From contig JAHCAT010000014.1 of the NCBI GenBank assembly GCA_019634735.1, forward strand, positions 1 through 64,000: a stretch of 64,000 nucleotides of DNA, written 5' to 3'. Position numbers and translations under genes: made by a program. Positions 52,914-60,733 of the stretch are shown piece by piece; the stretch's first letter is position 1; each line of letters starts with the position of its first letter. This stretch comes from Lysobacterales bacterium (GTDB taxonomy: Bacteria > Pseudomonadota > Gammaproteobacteria > Xanthomonadales > UBA2363). The notes beneath the pieces were generated by a model. It saw only the letters and a list, made by a program, of their open reading frames with translations. It made no database searches and was not told where the DNA came from.

Positions 52914-53630
52914 TCAGGACCGCTCGACGGTGGCGCAGGCCACCTCGCTGGCGCCGAGGTCCTGGCCGGTGCCGACCAGGGTCCGCCAGTCGATCGGCGC
53001 AGGGTCCGGCTGGCGAATCGCGAGCCAGAACACGCGCTGCTCCTCGACCCGCTCGCTCAGTTCCGCAGGGTAACCACGGCTGCGCATCTCACCCTGCCGG
53101 CGCTCGGCGTTGGCGCGGTCGCGGAACAGGCCGAGCGAGATCGTGTTCTCGCGATCCCCCGCGGTCACCACGTAGTAGTCGCGGACACCGGCCGCGGCCA
53201 GCTCGCGTGCGGTGACCAGGGCGCGGTCGCGGGAGGCGAAGGCCGGCAGGTAGACCCAGTAGCCGCGGAAACTGCGCTCGACCGTCTCCCGGCTGGCCAG
53301 GGGCTGGCCCAGCGCGACCAGCGCGGTTTCGGCCTGGCGCAGGGCCGACTGGGTCTGGAACGGACCGATCTCGATGCAGAGCGACGCGCCGGACGACGCA
53401 GCGGACCCGGCCTGGACAGGCAGCGGCTCGGGCATGGGCTCGGGGGCGTCGGCCAGCTCGGCGCTGGCGTCGCCCAGGGATGCCAGGCTTTCGCCCAGCA
53501 GGGTCAGCACCGCGACGCCAGGGTCGGCCGTAGCCAGCCGCTGTCGTTCCGGCACCGGCGCCAGCCATAGCCACAGGGCAGCGGCGATGTTCAGGGCCAG
53601 CAGCAGCAGGAAGACGATGCGTGCGAGCAT
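52914..53630 (-). CDS. SPOR-domain inner membrane protein
   Basis: A 238-residue bitopic protein. A membrane helix ([20 protein letters not shown]) near the N-terminus is followed by a low-complexity linker rich in Pro, Glu and Ala. The C-terminal SPOR-like domain (about residues 85-215) contains [40 protein letters not shown] and a second repeat with [23 protein letters not shown] domains bind denuded septal peptidoglycan, so a division-site role is likely. It follows coaX on the same strand after 77 bases; a sporulation-related repeat gene next to birA-coaX is common in Lysobacterales. Confidence 0.85.
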   Translation of the reverse strand: MLARIVFLLLLALNIAAALWLWLAPVPERQRLATADPGVAVLTLLGESLASLGDASAELADAPEPMPEPLPVQAGSAASSGASLCIEIGPFQTQSALRQAETALVALGQPLASRETVERSFRGYWVYLPAFASRDRALVTARELAAAGVRDYYVVTAGDRENTISLGLFRDRANAERRQGEMRSRGYPAELSERVEEQRVFWLAIRQPDPAPIDWRTLVGTGQDLGASEVACATVERS

Positions 53631-53707
53631 GATCGCAGTGTAGCCGGGCAGCATCGACCTGTGCTGCCCCTGCGCGTTCACGCGAACGCAGACGCCGGCG
53701 CCCGCCC

Positions 53708-54451
53708 TCAGCCGGCCGCCGGTGTGTCGCCGCTCCAGGCGTCCAGCCCCTCGAGCACCAGCCAGGGGCGAAGCCGGAGCGGCTCGGCCAAACCGGGCGC
53801 CAGCGCGGAGGCATCGCCGCCGGCCAGGAAGACGGCATCGCCCGGTTCCCGCCAGCGCTCGACCAGCGCCAGCAGCGCCTGGAGGCAGCCACTGGCGATC
53901 GCTTCCGGGCTGTCGGTCGCCAGACCGGCGTCAGCGACCCCGCCGCGGTGGCGACGCAACCCGGGTGCCGCCGCGAACAGGCCAGCCTGCATCGCCGCCA
54001 GCCCAGGCACGATCAGGCCACCCGCGTGGCGGCCGTCGGCCTCCAGGCGGTCCAGGGTCAGGGCGGTGCCGGCGCTGACCACCACACAGCGGCCGGGACG
54101 CTCGCGCCACGCGGCGACCAGGGCGAGCCAGCGGTCGACGCCAAGCCTGTCCGGTGAGGGATAGCCGCAACGCAGACCCCGCCAGGATGCAGTCGGCGCC
54201 GCCCACCTGACCGGAAGCGCCGGCGACAGCCGGGCCAGCGTCGCCCGCAGGCGCCGCTGCGCCGCGGCTGGCGCCACGCTGGCCACCACGACCTGGTCCA
54301 GCGCCGCGCGCTGCCAGCGCGCGAGAAGCGTCGGTCCTGCCGCGGTGATCGCCCGCGGCGCATGAAGCCACCCCTGGGGTCCAGAAAGCACCCATTTCAA
54401 GCGGGTGTTGCCCTGGTCCAGCAGCAACCTCCTCGGCCCGGTCAGCGCCAT
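53708..54451 (-). CDS. coaX: Type III pantothenate kinase CoaX
   Basis: A 247-residue ATP-dependent enzyme making 4'-phosphopantothenate, the first step of coenzyme A synthesis. The ASKHA fold shows LLLDQGNTRLKWVL (phosphate 1), PDRLGVDRWLALVAA (substrate site) and VVSAGTALTLD (phosphate 2). The last has Ser in place of the usual Asp, as in some relatives of this order. AGGLIVPG follows. It overlaps the end of birA by ten bases. Confidence 0.92.
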   Translation of the reverse strand: MALTGPRRLLLDQGNTRLKWVLSGPQGWLHAPRAITAAGPTLLARWQRAALDQVVVASVAPAAAQRRLRATLARLSPALPVRWAAPTASWRGLRCGYPSPDRLGVDRWLALVAAWRERPGRCVVVSAGTALTLDRLEADGRHAGGLIVPGLAAMQAGLFAAAPGLRRHRGGVADAGLATDSPEAIASGCLQALLALVERWREPGDAVFLAGGDASALAPGLAEPLRLRPWLVLEGLDAWSGDTPAAG

Positions 54452-55431
54452 GCCAGGGTCACCTCGGCGCTGTGGTAGGCGACGAGTCCGCCCTCATGGT
54501 CGACCTGCAAGGCCCCGTCCCGGGCCAGCCCGCAGGCGAGTCCGGCGCGCACGCCGGACGCCGACTCGACGATGACCCGACGGCCGGCCAGCGCATCCAG
54601 CGCGGCGAACCGGGCCAGGAAGGCGGCCAGCCCCTCGACATCGAATTGCTCGCTCGCTGCCAGCAGCGCTGCGAGGACACGGCCCGCGAGGTCGCTGCGT
54701 GTGGCAGGCCGGGCCAGCAAGGGTGCCAGGCTGGCCACCGGACGCGCCAGCTGGCGGTCGGTGGCGGTCGCCAGGGACCAGTTCAAGCCCAGGCCGATGA
54801 CCAGCGAGCCATCGCCGGCCGCCTCGACCAGCAGACCGCCCAGCTTGGCCTCTCCGACCAGCAGGTCGTTGGGCCACTTGAGCGTGGGCGCTCGCAGCAT
54901 CAGCGGCGCCAGGGTCTCGGCCACCGCACAACCGGCGGCCAGCGCCAGGCCTGGATGCTGTGCCGGCGGCCGCGCGACCCGGACGCGAACCGACATCAGG
55001 ATCGCTTCGCCGTATCCGGCCAGCCACTGCCGCCCGCGCCGGCCCCGCCCGGCCCATTGGCATTCCGCCAGGAGCGCGCGCGGCAGGCTTCCCGTCGGCT
55101 GCGCGGCCAGTCGCGTGCTGGTGGAGTCGGTCAGCGCCAGCACCTCGACCGGACACGACCACCCGCTGAGGGCGGCCGCTTCAGCGATGCCGACGGCATC
55201 GAGCGCCCCGGAGTCGCGCCGCCAGCGCAGCTCGCCAAGGCGCTCATCGACAGCGAGAGGCAGTCCCAGCACCGACAACTGCCGCAGGGCCCGATCCAGG
55301 GCCGCCGGACCGCCGAGCAGGTCTGCGGCCTGCACGATCGCGCACGGCTCGCCGGACTGCAGCCGCTCCACCAGAACCAGCCAGCTCGCTTCGACCTGGT
55401 CATTGGTCGATCGGTCGGTTCCGGCGTCCAC
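54442..55431 (-). CDS. birA: Bifunctional biotin ligase/biotin operon repressor BirA
   Basis: A 329-residue protein. A winged-helix DNA-binding part (about residues 10-75, with AIVQAADLLGGPAALDRALRQL) precedes a biotin-protein ligase domain containing LTDSTSTRLAA, the biotinyl-AMP loop CQWAGRGRRGRQWLAG, LKWPNDLLV and KLGGLLVEA. It biotinylates acetyl-CoA carboxylase and, with the DNA-binding part, can repress biotin genes. GTG start at 55431 with AGGAG eight bases upstream; the frame is open further upstream but the protein sequence there is not convincing. Confidence 0.93.
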   Translation of the reverse strand: MDAGTDRSTNDQVEASWLVLVERLQSGEPCAIVQAADLLGGPAALDRALRQLSVLGLPLAVDERLGELRWRRDSGALDAVGIAEAAALSGWSCPVEVLALTDSTSTRLAAQPTGSLPRALLAECQWAGRGRRGRQWLAGYGEAILMSVRVRVARPPAQHPGLALAAGCAVAETLAPLMLRAPTLKWPNDLLVGEAKLGGLLVEAAGDGSLVIGLGLNWSLATATDRQLARPVASLAPLLARPATRSDLAGRVLAALLAASEQFDVEGLAAFLARFAALDALAGRRVIVESASGVRAGLACGLARDGALQVDHEGGLVAYHSAEVTLAWR

Positions 55432-55731
55432 GACTGCAACTCCTGGGTCTGTGTCAGCAACATAGCCGGAACCCGCCTCAAGGATCGGCGCAATGTCACC
55501 CCGGCTTCGACTTCCCTGGCCAGGATCCAGGACCCCTGCCCTCCGGCCCTGGCCGCGCACGGCCCGAGAGTGTCCGGCGGGCATCGTAGCGGACACCATG
55601 GCGGACCGGATCCGGACAGTCCCCGCATGGGCGGCCGTTCGCCCAGGTCTTTTGTTTTCAATGACCTGGCCAGTCATGCCAGCTGGCATGCCGCTTGCCT
55701 ATCCCCATCCAAGATGAAGCTGGAGCGCGCC
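55432..55731. promoter_or_regulatory. 300-base intergenic region with paired palindromes at 55662-55690
   Basis: Contains a perfect 16-base palindrome CATGCCAGCTGGCATG (55675-55690), directly preceded by an interrupted palindrome TGACCTGGCCAGTCA (55662-55676). These lie 41 bases before the ATG of the small exported protein at 55732 and look like adjacent operator sites, regulator unknown. The rest of the gap holds the birA promoter; no gene is supported. Confidence 0.45.
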
Positions 55732-55968
55732 ATGTATCCCCTCCTTGTCCGCCTCGCCCTGGCCCTGGCCATCGTGCTCGCCGCTACCGTGATGGCCTTT
55801 GCCGCCACCGGCAACCCGGACGCCCGGGCCGGCGAGTCGGACTGCCCGGCGGACCCGGACTCCCGGGAAGCCGCCCTGCCCGCTGCAACGGGCGAGGCCG
55901 AGCCGTCCAGGCGACCGCCCGTGACCAGGCTGCGCTGGCAGACCTTCCTGCCGGGTGCCATCCGCTGA
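55732..55968 (+). CDS. Small exported or membrane-anchored peptide
   Basis: A 78-residue protein: an N-terminal hydrophobic segment (LVRLALALAIVLAATVMAFA) that may be a signal peptide or anchor, an acidic linker with one cysteine (GESDCPADPDSREAAL) and a conserved-looking end PVTRLRWQTFLPGAIR. GGAG seven bases before the ATG at 55732 favours it over ATG 55714. It precedes mtfA by 52 bases and lies behind two palindromes, so it is probably regulated. I do not recognise the family. Confidence 0.6.
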   Translation: MYPLLVRLALALAIVLAATVMAFAATGNPDARAGESDCPADPDSREAALPAATGEAEPSRRPPVTRLRWQTFLPGAIR

Positions 55969-56020
55969 AGGGTTCCCAGGCAGGCTGGTGGCCAGCCGCT
56001 GGCTGGGCGACACTGGCGGC

Positions 56021-56782
56021 ATGCTGCAATGGCTGCGCCGCCGGATCGCCGGCCCCGACCCCATCGCCGATGCCGACTGGCGCGCCACCCGCGAGGCGAT
56101 CGCCCTGCTCGACGGGCTGGATGCCGGATCGCTGGAGCGATTGCGCCAGCTGACCAGCCGCTTCCTGCACGACAAGGACATCGTCGGCGCCGGCGATCTG
56201 GAGCTGAGCGCTCACGATCGCCGGGTGATCGCCACCCTCGCCTGCTTGCCGGTTCTGTCGCTGGGCTACGGCTGGCTGGGCGGCTGGCGCCAGGTGATCG
56301 TCTACGGGGATGCCTTCCGGGTCAGACGCGAATGGCATGACGAGAACTCGGGCGTGGTGACGGAGGGCGACGACTGGCTGGCCGGAGAGGCCTGGCAGCA
56401 GGGGCCGCTGGTGCTCTCCCTGGCGGACATCCAGGCCGACCTCGACGATCCCCATGCCGGGTTCAACCTGGTCGCCCACGAGATCGCCCACAAGCTGGAC
56501 ATGCTCGACGGTCACAGCGACGGCGTGCCGCCGCTGCCCGACCGGGCCCGCCACCGCCAATGGCTGACGGTCTTCCAGCGGGAATTCGATTCGATGCGAA
56601 CCCGGGTCGAAGCGGGCCAGGACACCTTCCTCGATCCCTATGCCGGCGAGGCGCCCGACGAATTCTTCGCAGTCGCTTCCGAGGCCTATTTCTCCTGTCC
56701 CCGGGCGCTGGCCGCGGCCCACCCGGCCCTGCACCGGGAACTGCGTGCCTTCTATGGCGTCGAACCCGACTTGCCAGCCTGA
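56021..56782 (+). CDS. mtfA: Zinc-dependent peptidase MtfA
   Basis: A 253-residue cytoplasmic metallopeptidase. The zinc motif HEIAHKLD (H153, E154, H157) and the later DEFFAVASEAYF helix, which supplies the third ligand, are typical. So is the N-terminal helical part with LTSRFLHDKDIVGAGDLELS. In E. coli MtfA binds the repressor Mlc and influences glucose transport; Mlc is not seen in this window. Start at the ATG that gives MLQWLRRR; upstream in-frame sequence overlaps the preceding small gene. Confidence 0.94.
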   Translation: MLQWLRRRIAGPDPIADADWRATREAIALLDGLDAGSLERLRQLTSRFLHDKDIVGAGDLELSAHDRRVIATLACLPVLSLGYGWLGGWRQVIVYGDAFRVRREWHDENSGVVTEGDDWLAGEAWQQGPLVLSLADIQADLDDPHAGFNLVAHEIAHKLDMLDGHSDGVPPLPDRARHRQWLTVFQREFDSMRTRVEAGQDTFLDPYAGEAPDEFFAVASEAYFSCPRALAAAHPALHRELRAFYGVEPDLPA

Positions 56783-56868
56783 AGCCACCCACCTTGGTGG
56801 TGCCGCCGGCCCGGCCAACCGGTCCGGTTACACTGTTGCATCGCGTTCAAACCCCGGGAGTGTCCTTG

Positions 56869-59559
56869 GTGCCCCCTCGTGATCCGTTTCGCCCGATCCT
56901 GGGCGCACTGTTGATGCTGGCTTGCCTGCCGGCCGCCGCAGGCGGCCCGGCCTTTCATGTGGAGGTCGCCGACAGCAGCACCTACCGGGTGACCTGGGAA
57001 GCGCTGGCCGAGGTGGCGCCGGACCTGGGCGAGGTCGACTCCGACCGTCTCCGGCTGAGCACCCGCGGCGAGCCCCGGATGCTGCATGTCCACGACGGCG
57101 GCGACGGCCGGTTCGGACCCGGAGATCATGTGACCTTCTTCGGAGAGCGCCTGCACGGTCCGGAAAGCTGGTTCGATACCTACGCCGTGCACAACGTCTA
57201 TCGTCTGGAGGTCGCCGAGGTCCCCTCCGCGCTCTCCCCTGCCCGCGTGGCAACGACGCTGGCGCCCGCGCCTTTGCGGCGCAGTCTTCACCTTGAAGAA
57301 GAAAACCTGCAGATCCGCCTGAGCAACTCCTGGGTGCAGCCTGGAGAGGAGCCCGACCTGTGGTTCTGGGCCAAGCTCACCCATATCGACCCGGAACCGT
57401 TCCGGACCACCTTTGCCCTGCCCGACCTCGCCGATCGCGGGTCGGTGCGGCTGCGTCTCGGCTTCCGCGGCCTTTCGGAAGTCTGGGTGCCCGACCCCGC
57501 CGACAAGCCCGACGACCATGTCGTCGAGATCCGTCTGAACGGCGAGGATGTCGGCACCGCACGCTTCCAGTCGCGCAACCTGCATGACATTGAGATCGAG
57601 CTTCCCGCAGAAGGGCTGCTGGCGACCGGAAACGCCCTCGAACTGCACATCCCGCGACGACCCGCGCCGACCGGCGACGATGCCCTGGTCGACGTGGTGA
57701 TGTTCAATACCCTCACCATCGACTACCCGATCAGGGGCGAGATCGACCAGACGCCGCTGCCCATCAAGGTGGCTTCCGACGGCGTTGTCCGCCTGACGGC
57801 CGGCCACGCGAGCACCCTGGCGATCTACGGCCGCGACGGCGGCCGCGTGCAAGGCACGAGGGAAGGCGACCACTGGCGTTTCGGCTCGCTCAGCGCCGGC
57901 GAATACCAGCCGGTCCCCGACGACGCCTATGCGCACCCGGCGCGCATACGGCCGGCCGCAGCGCACGCCTGGCGCACCGTCGACACAGGCTATGACTACC
58001 TGATGATCGGCCACTCGACCCTGCTGCCGGAGGTGGCGGCACTGGCCCAGCATTACGGCAACATGGGCATGCGCGTGGCCCGCGTCGACGTCGAACACCT
58101 TTACGACGAGTTCAACCACGGCATCGTGCACCCCCGCGCGATCCGCGACTTCATCAGCCATGCCTGGCACCAGTGGCCGGCGCCGAGGCCGCGCTTCGTG
58201 CTGCTGGTCGGCGATGCCAGCTTCGACATCCGCTCCGACCGGGTCGAGGACGCCCGCTACGCGAAGTGGGCAAACATGGAGCTGCTGATTCCCGGGCAGT
58301 TCGGCGAGATTCCCGGCCAGCACTATCAGGGCACCGACAAGCTGGGCGCACGGCGCAACCTGGTACCGACCTGGCAGTACCCGTCCGAAGAGGGCCATTC
58401 CGCCTCGGACAACTTCTTCGTCGCGATCGACGGCGACGACTGGCTGCCCGACCTGGCGATCGGACGGTTCCCGGTCGTGGAGCCGCTCGAGGTGGCCGAG
58501 ATCGTCGCCAAGACCATCCGCTACCACGCCACTTCCGACTTCGGCGACTGGCGCCGGCGCACCTTGTTCGCCACCGACACCAGCACCTTCCTGCAAGAGG
58601 CCAGCGACCGCATCGCCGAAGGCCTGCAAACCGAGGGGTTCCAGCCCCTGGCGGTCTATCCGGGCGAGGACGAGCGCGACAACGAGGCGCACATCGGCAC
58701 GCTCAAGCAGGCCATCAACGAGGGCCAGTTGCTGGTGCACTTCATCGGCCATGGCGGGCGCTACATCTGGCGGACCGGACCGCCCGACCTGACCCGCAAC
58801 CACGACCTGTTCACCCTCGACCACGTCGCCAACCTGAGCAACGCCAATCGCCTGCCGATGGTGCTGTCGATGACCTGCTACTCGGCGCCGTTCGACCATC
58901 CCAGCGCCGACTCGATCGGCGAGCGCTTCCTGCGCGAGCCGAACAAGGGCGCGATCGCCGTGTTCGCCGCCTCCTGGCGCAACTCGCCGATCCCGCAGTT
59001 CAGCCAGGCCGCCATCGACGAGCTGATGGTCCCCGGCGCCCATATCGGCGAAGCGCTGATGCGCGCCAAGCGCACCCTGACCCAGCCCTCCACCCGCACC
59101 CTGGTCGAGACCTACAACCTGCTCGGCGATCCGGCCGTGGTGCTGCAACGCCCATCCCTGCCCCTCGAGGTCGAGGCCAGGATGCAGTCGCCCCGGCCGC
59201 ACCTGGCGCTCAGCCTCAACGGCGCCGGGCCTGCGAACGGCCGGGTGTCGGTGGAATGGCAGGACGAGGACGGCCAGGTCGTCGCACGCAGCCAGCGCGA
59301 ACTGCGCGGCAGCCGGCTTTTGGTGCCGGCGCCGCCCGGCGCCCTCCAGGCCCGGACCGCCATCGTCCACGTCATGGATTTCTCCAGCCGGCGCGATGGC
59401 CTGCTGCGCAGCGACCTGCGTCCGGAAATCACCGCCGCCGAAGCGGCAGCCGCCGCCGCCGCGGCGGCTGCCGCCGCTCCCGCGCCGATGGCACCGCGCA
59501 GCGAGCCCCGTCCCGCGGTCGCCGCCGACGACGAGATCCTCTACGACGGCGAATGGTAG
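56869..59559 (+). CDS. Secreted gingipain-like C25 cysteine peptidase
   Basis: An 896-residue exported protein. A signal peptide (FRPILGALLMLACLPAAAGG) is followed by a beta-rich N-terminal region (about 25-350) and a peptidase C25 (gingipain) domain. The catalytic dyad is His628 in HFIGHGGRYIW and Cys670 in LSMTCYSAPFDHPS; NLLGDPAVVLQRPS marks the end of the domain. A beta-sandwich and an alanine-rich tail (nine or more consecutive Ala near residue 865) close the chain, ending DDEILYDGEW. There is no T9SS-type C-terminal domain, so secretion must use another route. GTG at 56869 has GGGAG eight bases upstream; another GTG lies at 56860. Confidence 0.85.
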   Translation: MPPRDPFRPILGALLMLACLPAAAGGPAFHVEVADSSTYRVTWEALAEVAPDLGEVDSDRLRLSTRGEPRMLHVHDGGDGRFGPGDHVTFFGERLHGPESWFDTYAVHNVYRLEVAEVPSALSPARVATTLAPAPLRRSLHLEEENLQIRLSNSWVQPGEEPDLWFWAKLTHIDPEPFRTTFALPDLADRGSVRLRLGFRGLSEVWVPDPADKPDDHVVEIRLNGEDVGTARFQSRNLHDIEIELPAEGLLATGNALELHIPRRPAPTGDDALVDVVMFNTLTIDYPIRGEIDQTPLPIKVASDGVVRLTAGHASTLAIYGRDGGRVQGTREGDHWRFGSLSAGEYQPVPDDAYAHPARIRPAAAHAWRTVDTGYDYLMIGHSTLLPEVAALAQHYGNMGMRVARVDVEHLYDEFNHGIVHPRAIRDFISHAWHQWPAPRPRFVLLVGDASFDIRSDRVEDARYAKWANMELLIPGQFGEIPGQHYQGTDKLGARRNLVPTWQYPSEEGHSASDNFFVAIDGDDWLPDLAIGRFPVVEPLEVAEIVAKTIRYHATSDFGDWRRRTLFATDTSTFLQEASDRIAEGLQTEGFQPLAVYPGEDERDNEAHIGTLKQAINEGQLLVHFIGHGGRYIWRTGPPDLTRNHDLFTLDHVANLSNANRLPMVLSMTCYSAPFDHPSADSIGERFLREPNKGAIAVFAASWRNSPIPQFSQAAIDELMVPGAHIGEALMRAKRTLTQPSTRTLVETYNLLGDPAVVLQRPSLPLEVEARMQSPRPHLALSLNGAGPANGRVSVEWQDEDGQVVARSQRELRGSRLLVPAPPGALQARTAIVHVMDFSSRRDGLLRSDLRPEITAAEAAAAAAAAAAAAPAPMAPRSEPRPAVAADDEILYDGEW

Positions 59560-59679
59560 GCAGGCGCGGTGCACAGCCGCGCATGACCAGCACGCGGCCA
59601 GTGGCGGGCGGCGAGCCGCCTGTCCTTGGGGCGCTCCGCTCCAACCGCAATGCGCCCGCGACGGTTTCCGCCTGACGGT

Positions 59680-60693
59680 TCAGCGCTTGGCGCGCCGCCA
59701 CAGATCGCGCCAGGCAATTCGCAAGTAGCCGCGTTCGTAGAGACGGGGTTCCACCCAGCGCCACCAGGCGGACGCCGGCACCCGGCGGCTGCGTCGCACC
59801 CGGATGCGCTTGCGCAGCACTGCGGGCAGACCCACGAGGGCGTCGCGATACAGACGCAGCAGCGTCCGCCAGCGGCCCTTGCGGAGGTTGCGCAGCCAGA
59901 TGCCACCGTGGGCAAGGACGATCCAGGGCAGGTGCGCCAGCAGCCAAAGCGCCGGTGCGTTCTTCGCCAGTGCCCAGAGCGAGTTCCTGATGCCGTGGTA
60001 GAGCACGAACTCGTTGTCCGGTCCGCCGCTGGAAGCGGAACCTTTGTGCAGAGCAACGGCGTGGTCGGCATAGGCGACGCCGAACCCCAGCCAGCGCGCC
60101 CGCATCACCAGATCGGTGTCTTCCGCGTAGCAGAAGAACGACTCGTCGAAGTACTCCCCGTGCGCCGTGTACAGTTCCCCGAGCAGCCGTCGCGACAACA
60201 GCATGCAGCCACCGGTCGGCCCAAGCAGGCGCTCGTCCAGCCGCTTTCGGTTCGAGGCGAGTCCGGATCGGTACAGCGTGATGCCAAGGCTATCGATGCG
60301 GGACGGGTCGTCGGCGGCCATCAGCCTGGCTGCGACCATGCCGGCATCCGCGGGCGCCTCTGCCTGCGCAGCCAGCAGCCCGGCGACCAGCACGGCACCA
60401 GGCAGGGTGTCGTCGTTGAGCAGCAGCACGCTCTGCACGGCGGCAACGGCGAGAGCCGCCTCGATCAGGCGATTCATGCCCGCCGCGAAGCCCAGGTTCC
60501 GGCCAGGCACCAGCAGACGCGCCGGCGGCAAGGCCGGATCGAATCGCCACATAGGCCCATCGCCGAGATCGCCCCGGTTGTCCAGGACCAGTACCGGCGC
60601 GCCGGCGGGAAGCTGCGGGACGGCACCGGCCAACGCTGCGGCGGTCGCCGCTGCCGAGCCGTAGTGGACCAGCAGGAGGGCCGGGACGTTCAT
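59680..60693 (-). CDS. GT2-family glycosyltransferase (rhamnosyltransferase-like)
   Basis: A 337-residue family 2 glycosyltransferase. The nucleotide-sugar fold shows LVLDNRG, GRNLGFAAGMNRLIEAAL, VLLLNDDT (the DxD-type metal motif), PTGGCMLLSRRLL and YFDESFFCYAEDTDLVMRARWLGF (acceptor/ED motif). These features match transferases for O-antigen or exopolysaccharide. Hydrophobic, basic C-terminus (LLAHLPWIVLAHGGIW) suggests membrane attachment. It lies 40 bases downstream of the sulfotransferase/glycosyltransferase fusion on the same strand, so the two probably work on one surface glycan. Confidence 0.9.
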   Translation of the reverse strand: MNVPALLLVHYGSAAATAAALAGAVPQLPAGAPVLVLDNRGDLGDGPMWRFDPALPPARLLVPGRNLGFAAGMNRLIEAALAVAAVQSVLLLNDDTLPGAVLVAGLLAAQAEAPADAGMVAARLMAADDPSRIDSLGITLYRSGLASNRKRLDERLLGPTGGCMLLSRRLLGELYTAHGEYFDESFFCYAEDTDLVMRARWLGFGVAYADHAVALHKGSASSGGPDNEFVLYHGIRNSLWALAKNAPALWLLAHLPWIVLAHGGIWLRNLRKGRWRTLLRLYRDALVGLPAVLRKRIRVRRSRRVPASAWWRWVEPRLYERGYLRIAWRDLWRRAKR

Positions 60694-60733
60694 GGGTGCG
60701 CCTGGAACCGCCTACGGGCGCACGCGCCGGAAC

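Noticed and set aside
59430..59480. GCC/GCG codon run as a microsatellite
   Set aside because: Codons alternate among several alanine triplets and stay in frame; it is a polyalanine linker of the C25 peptidase rather than a simple repeat tract.
56752..59574. Open frame of 940 codons opposite the C25 peptidase gene
   Set aside because: Antisense shadow; the plus-strand frame has signal peptide and catalytic motifs, this one has none.
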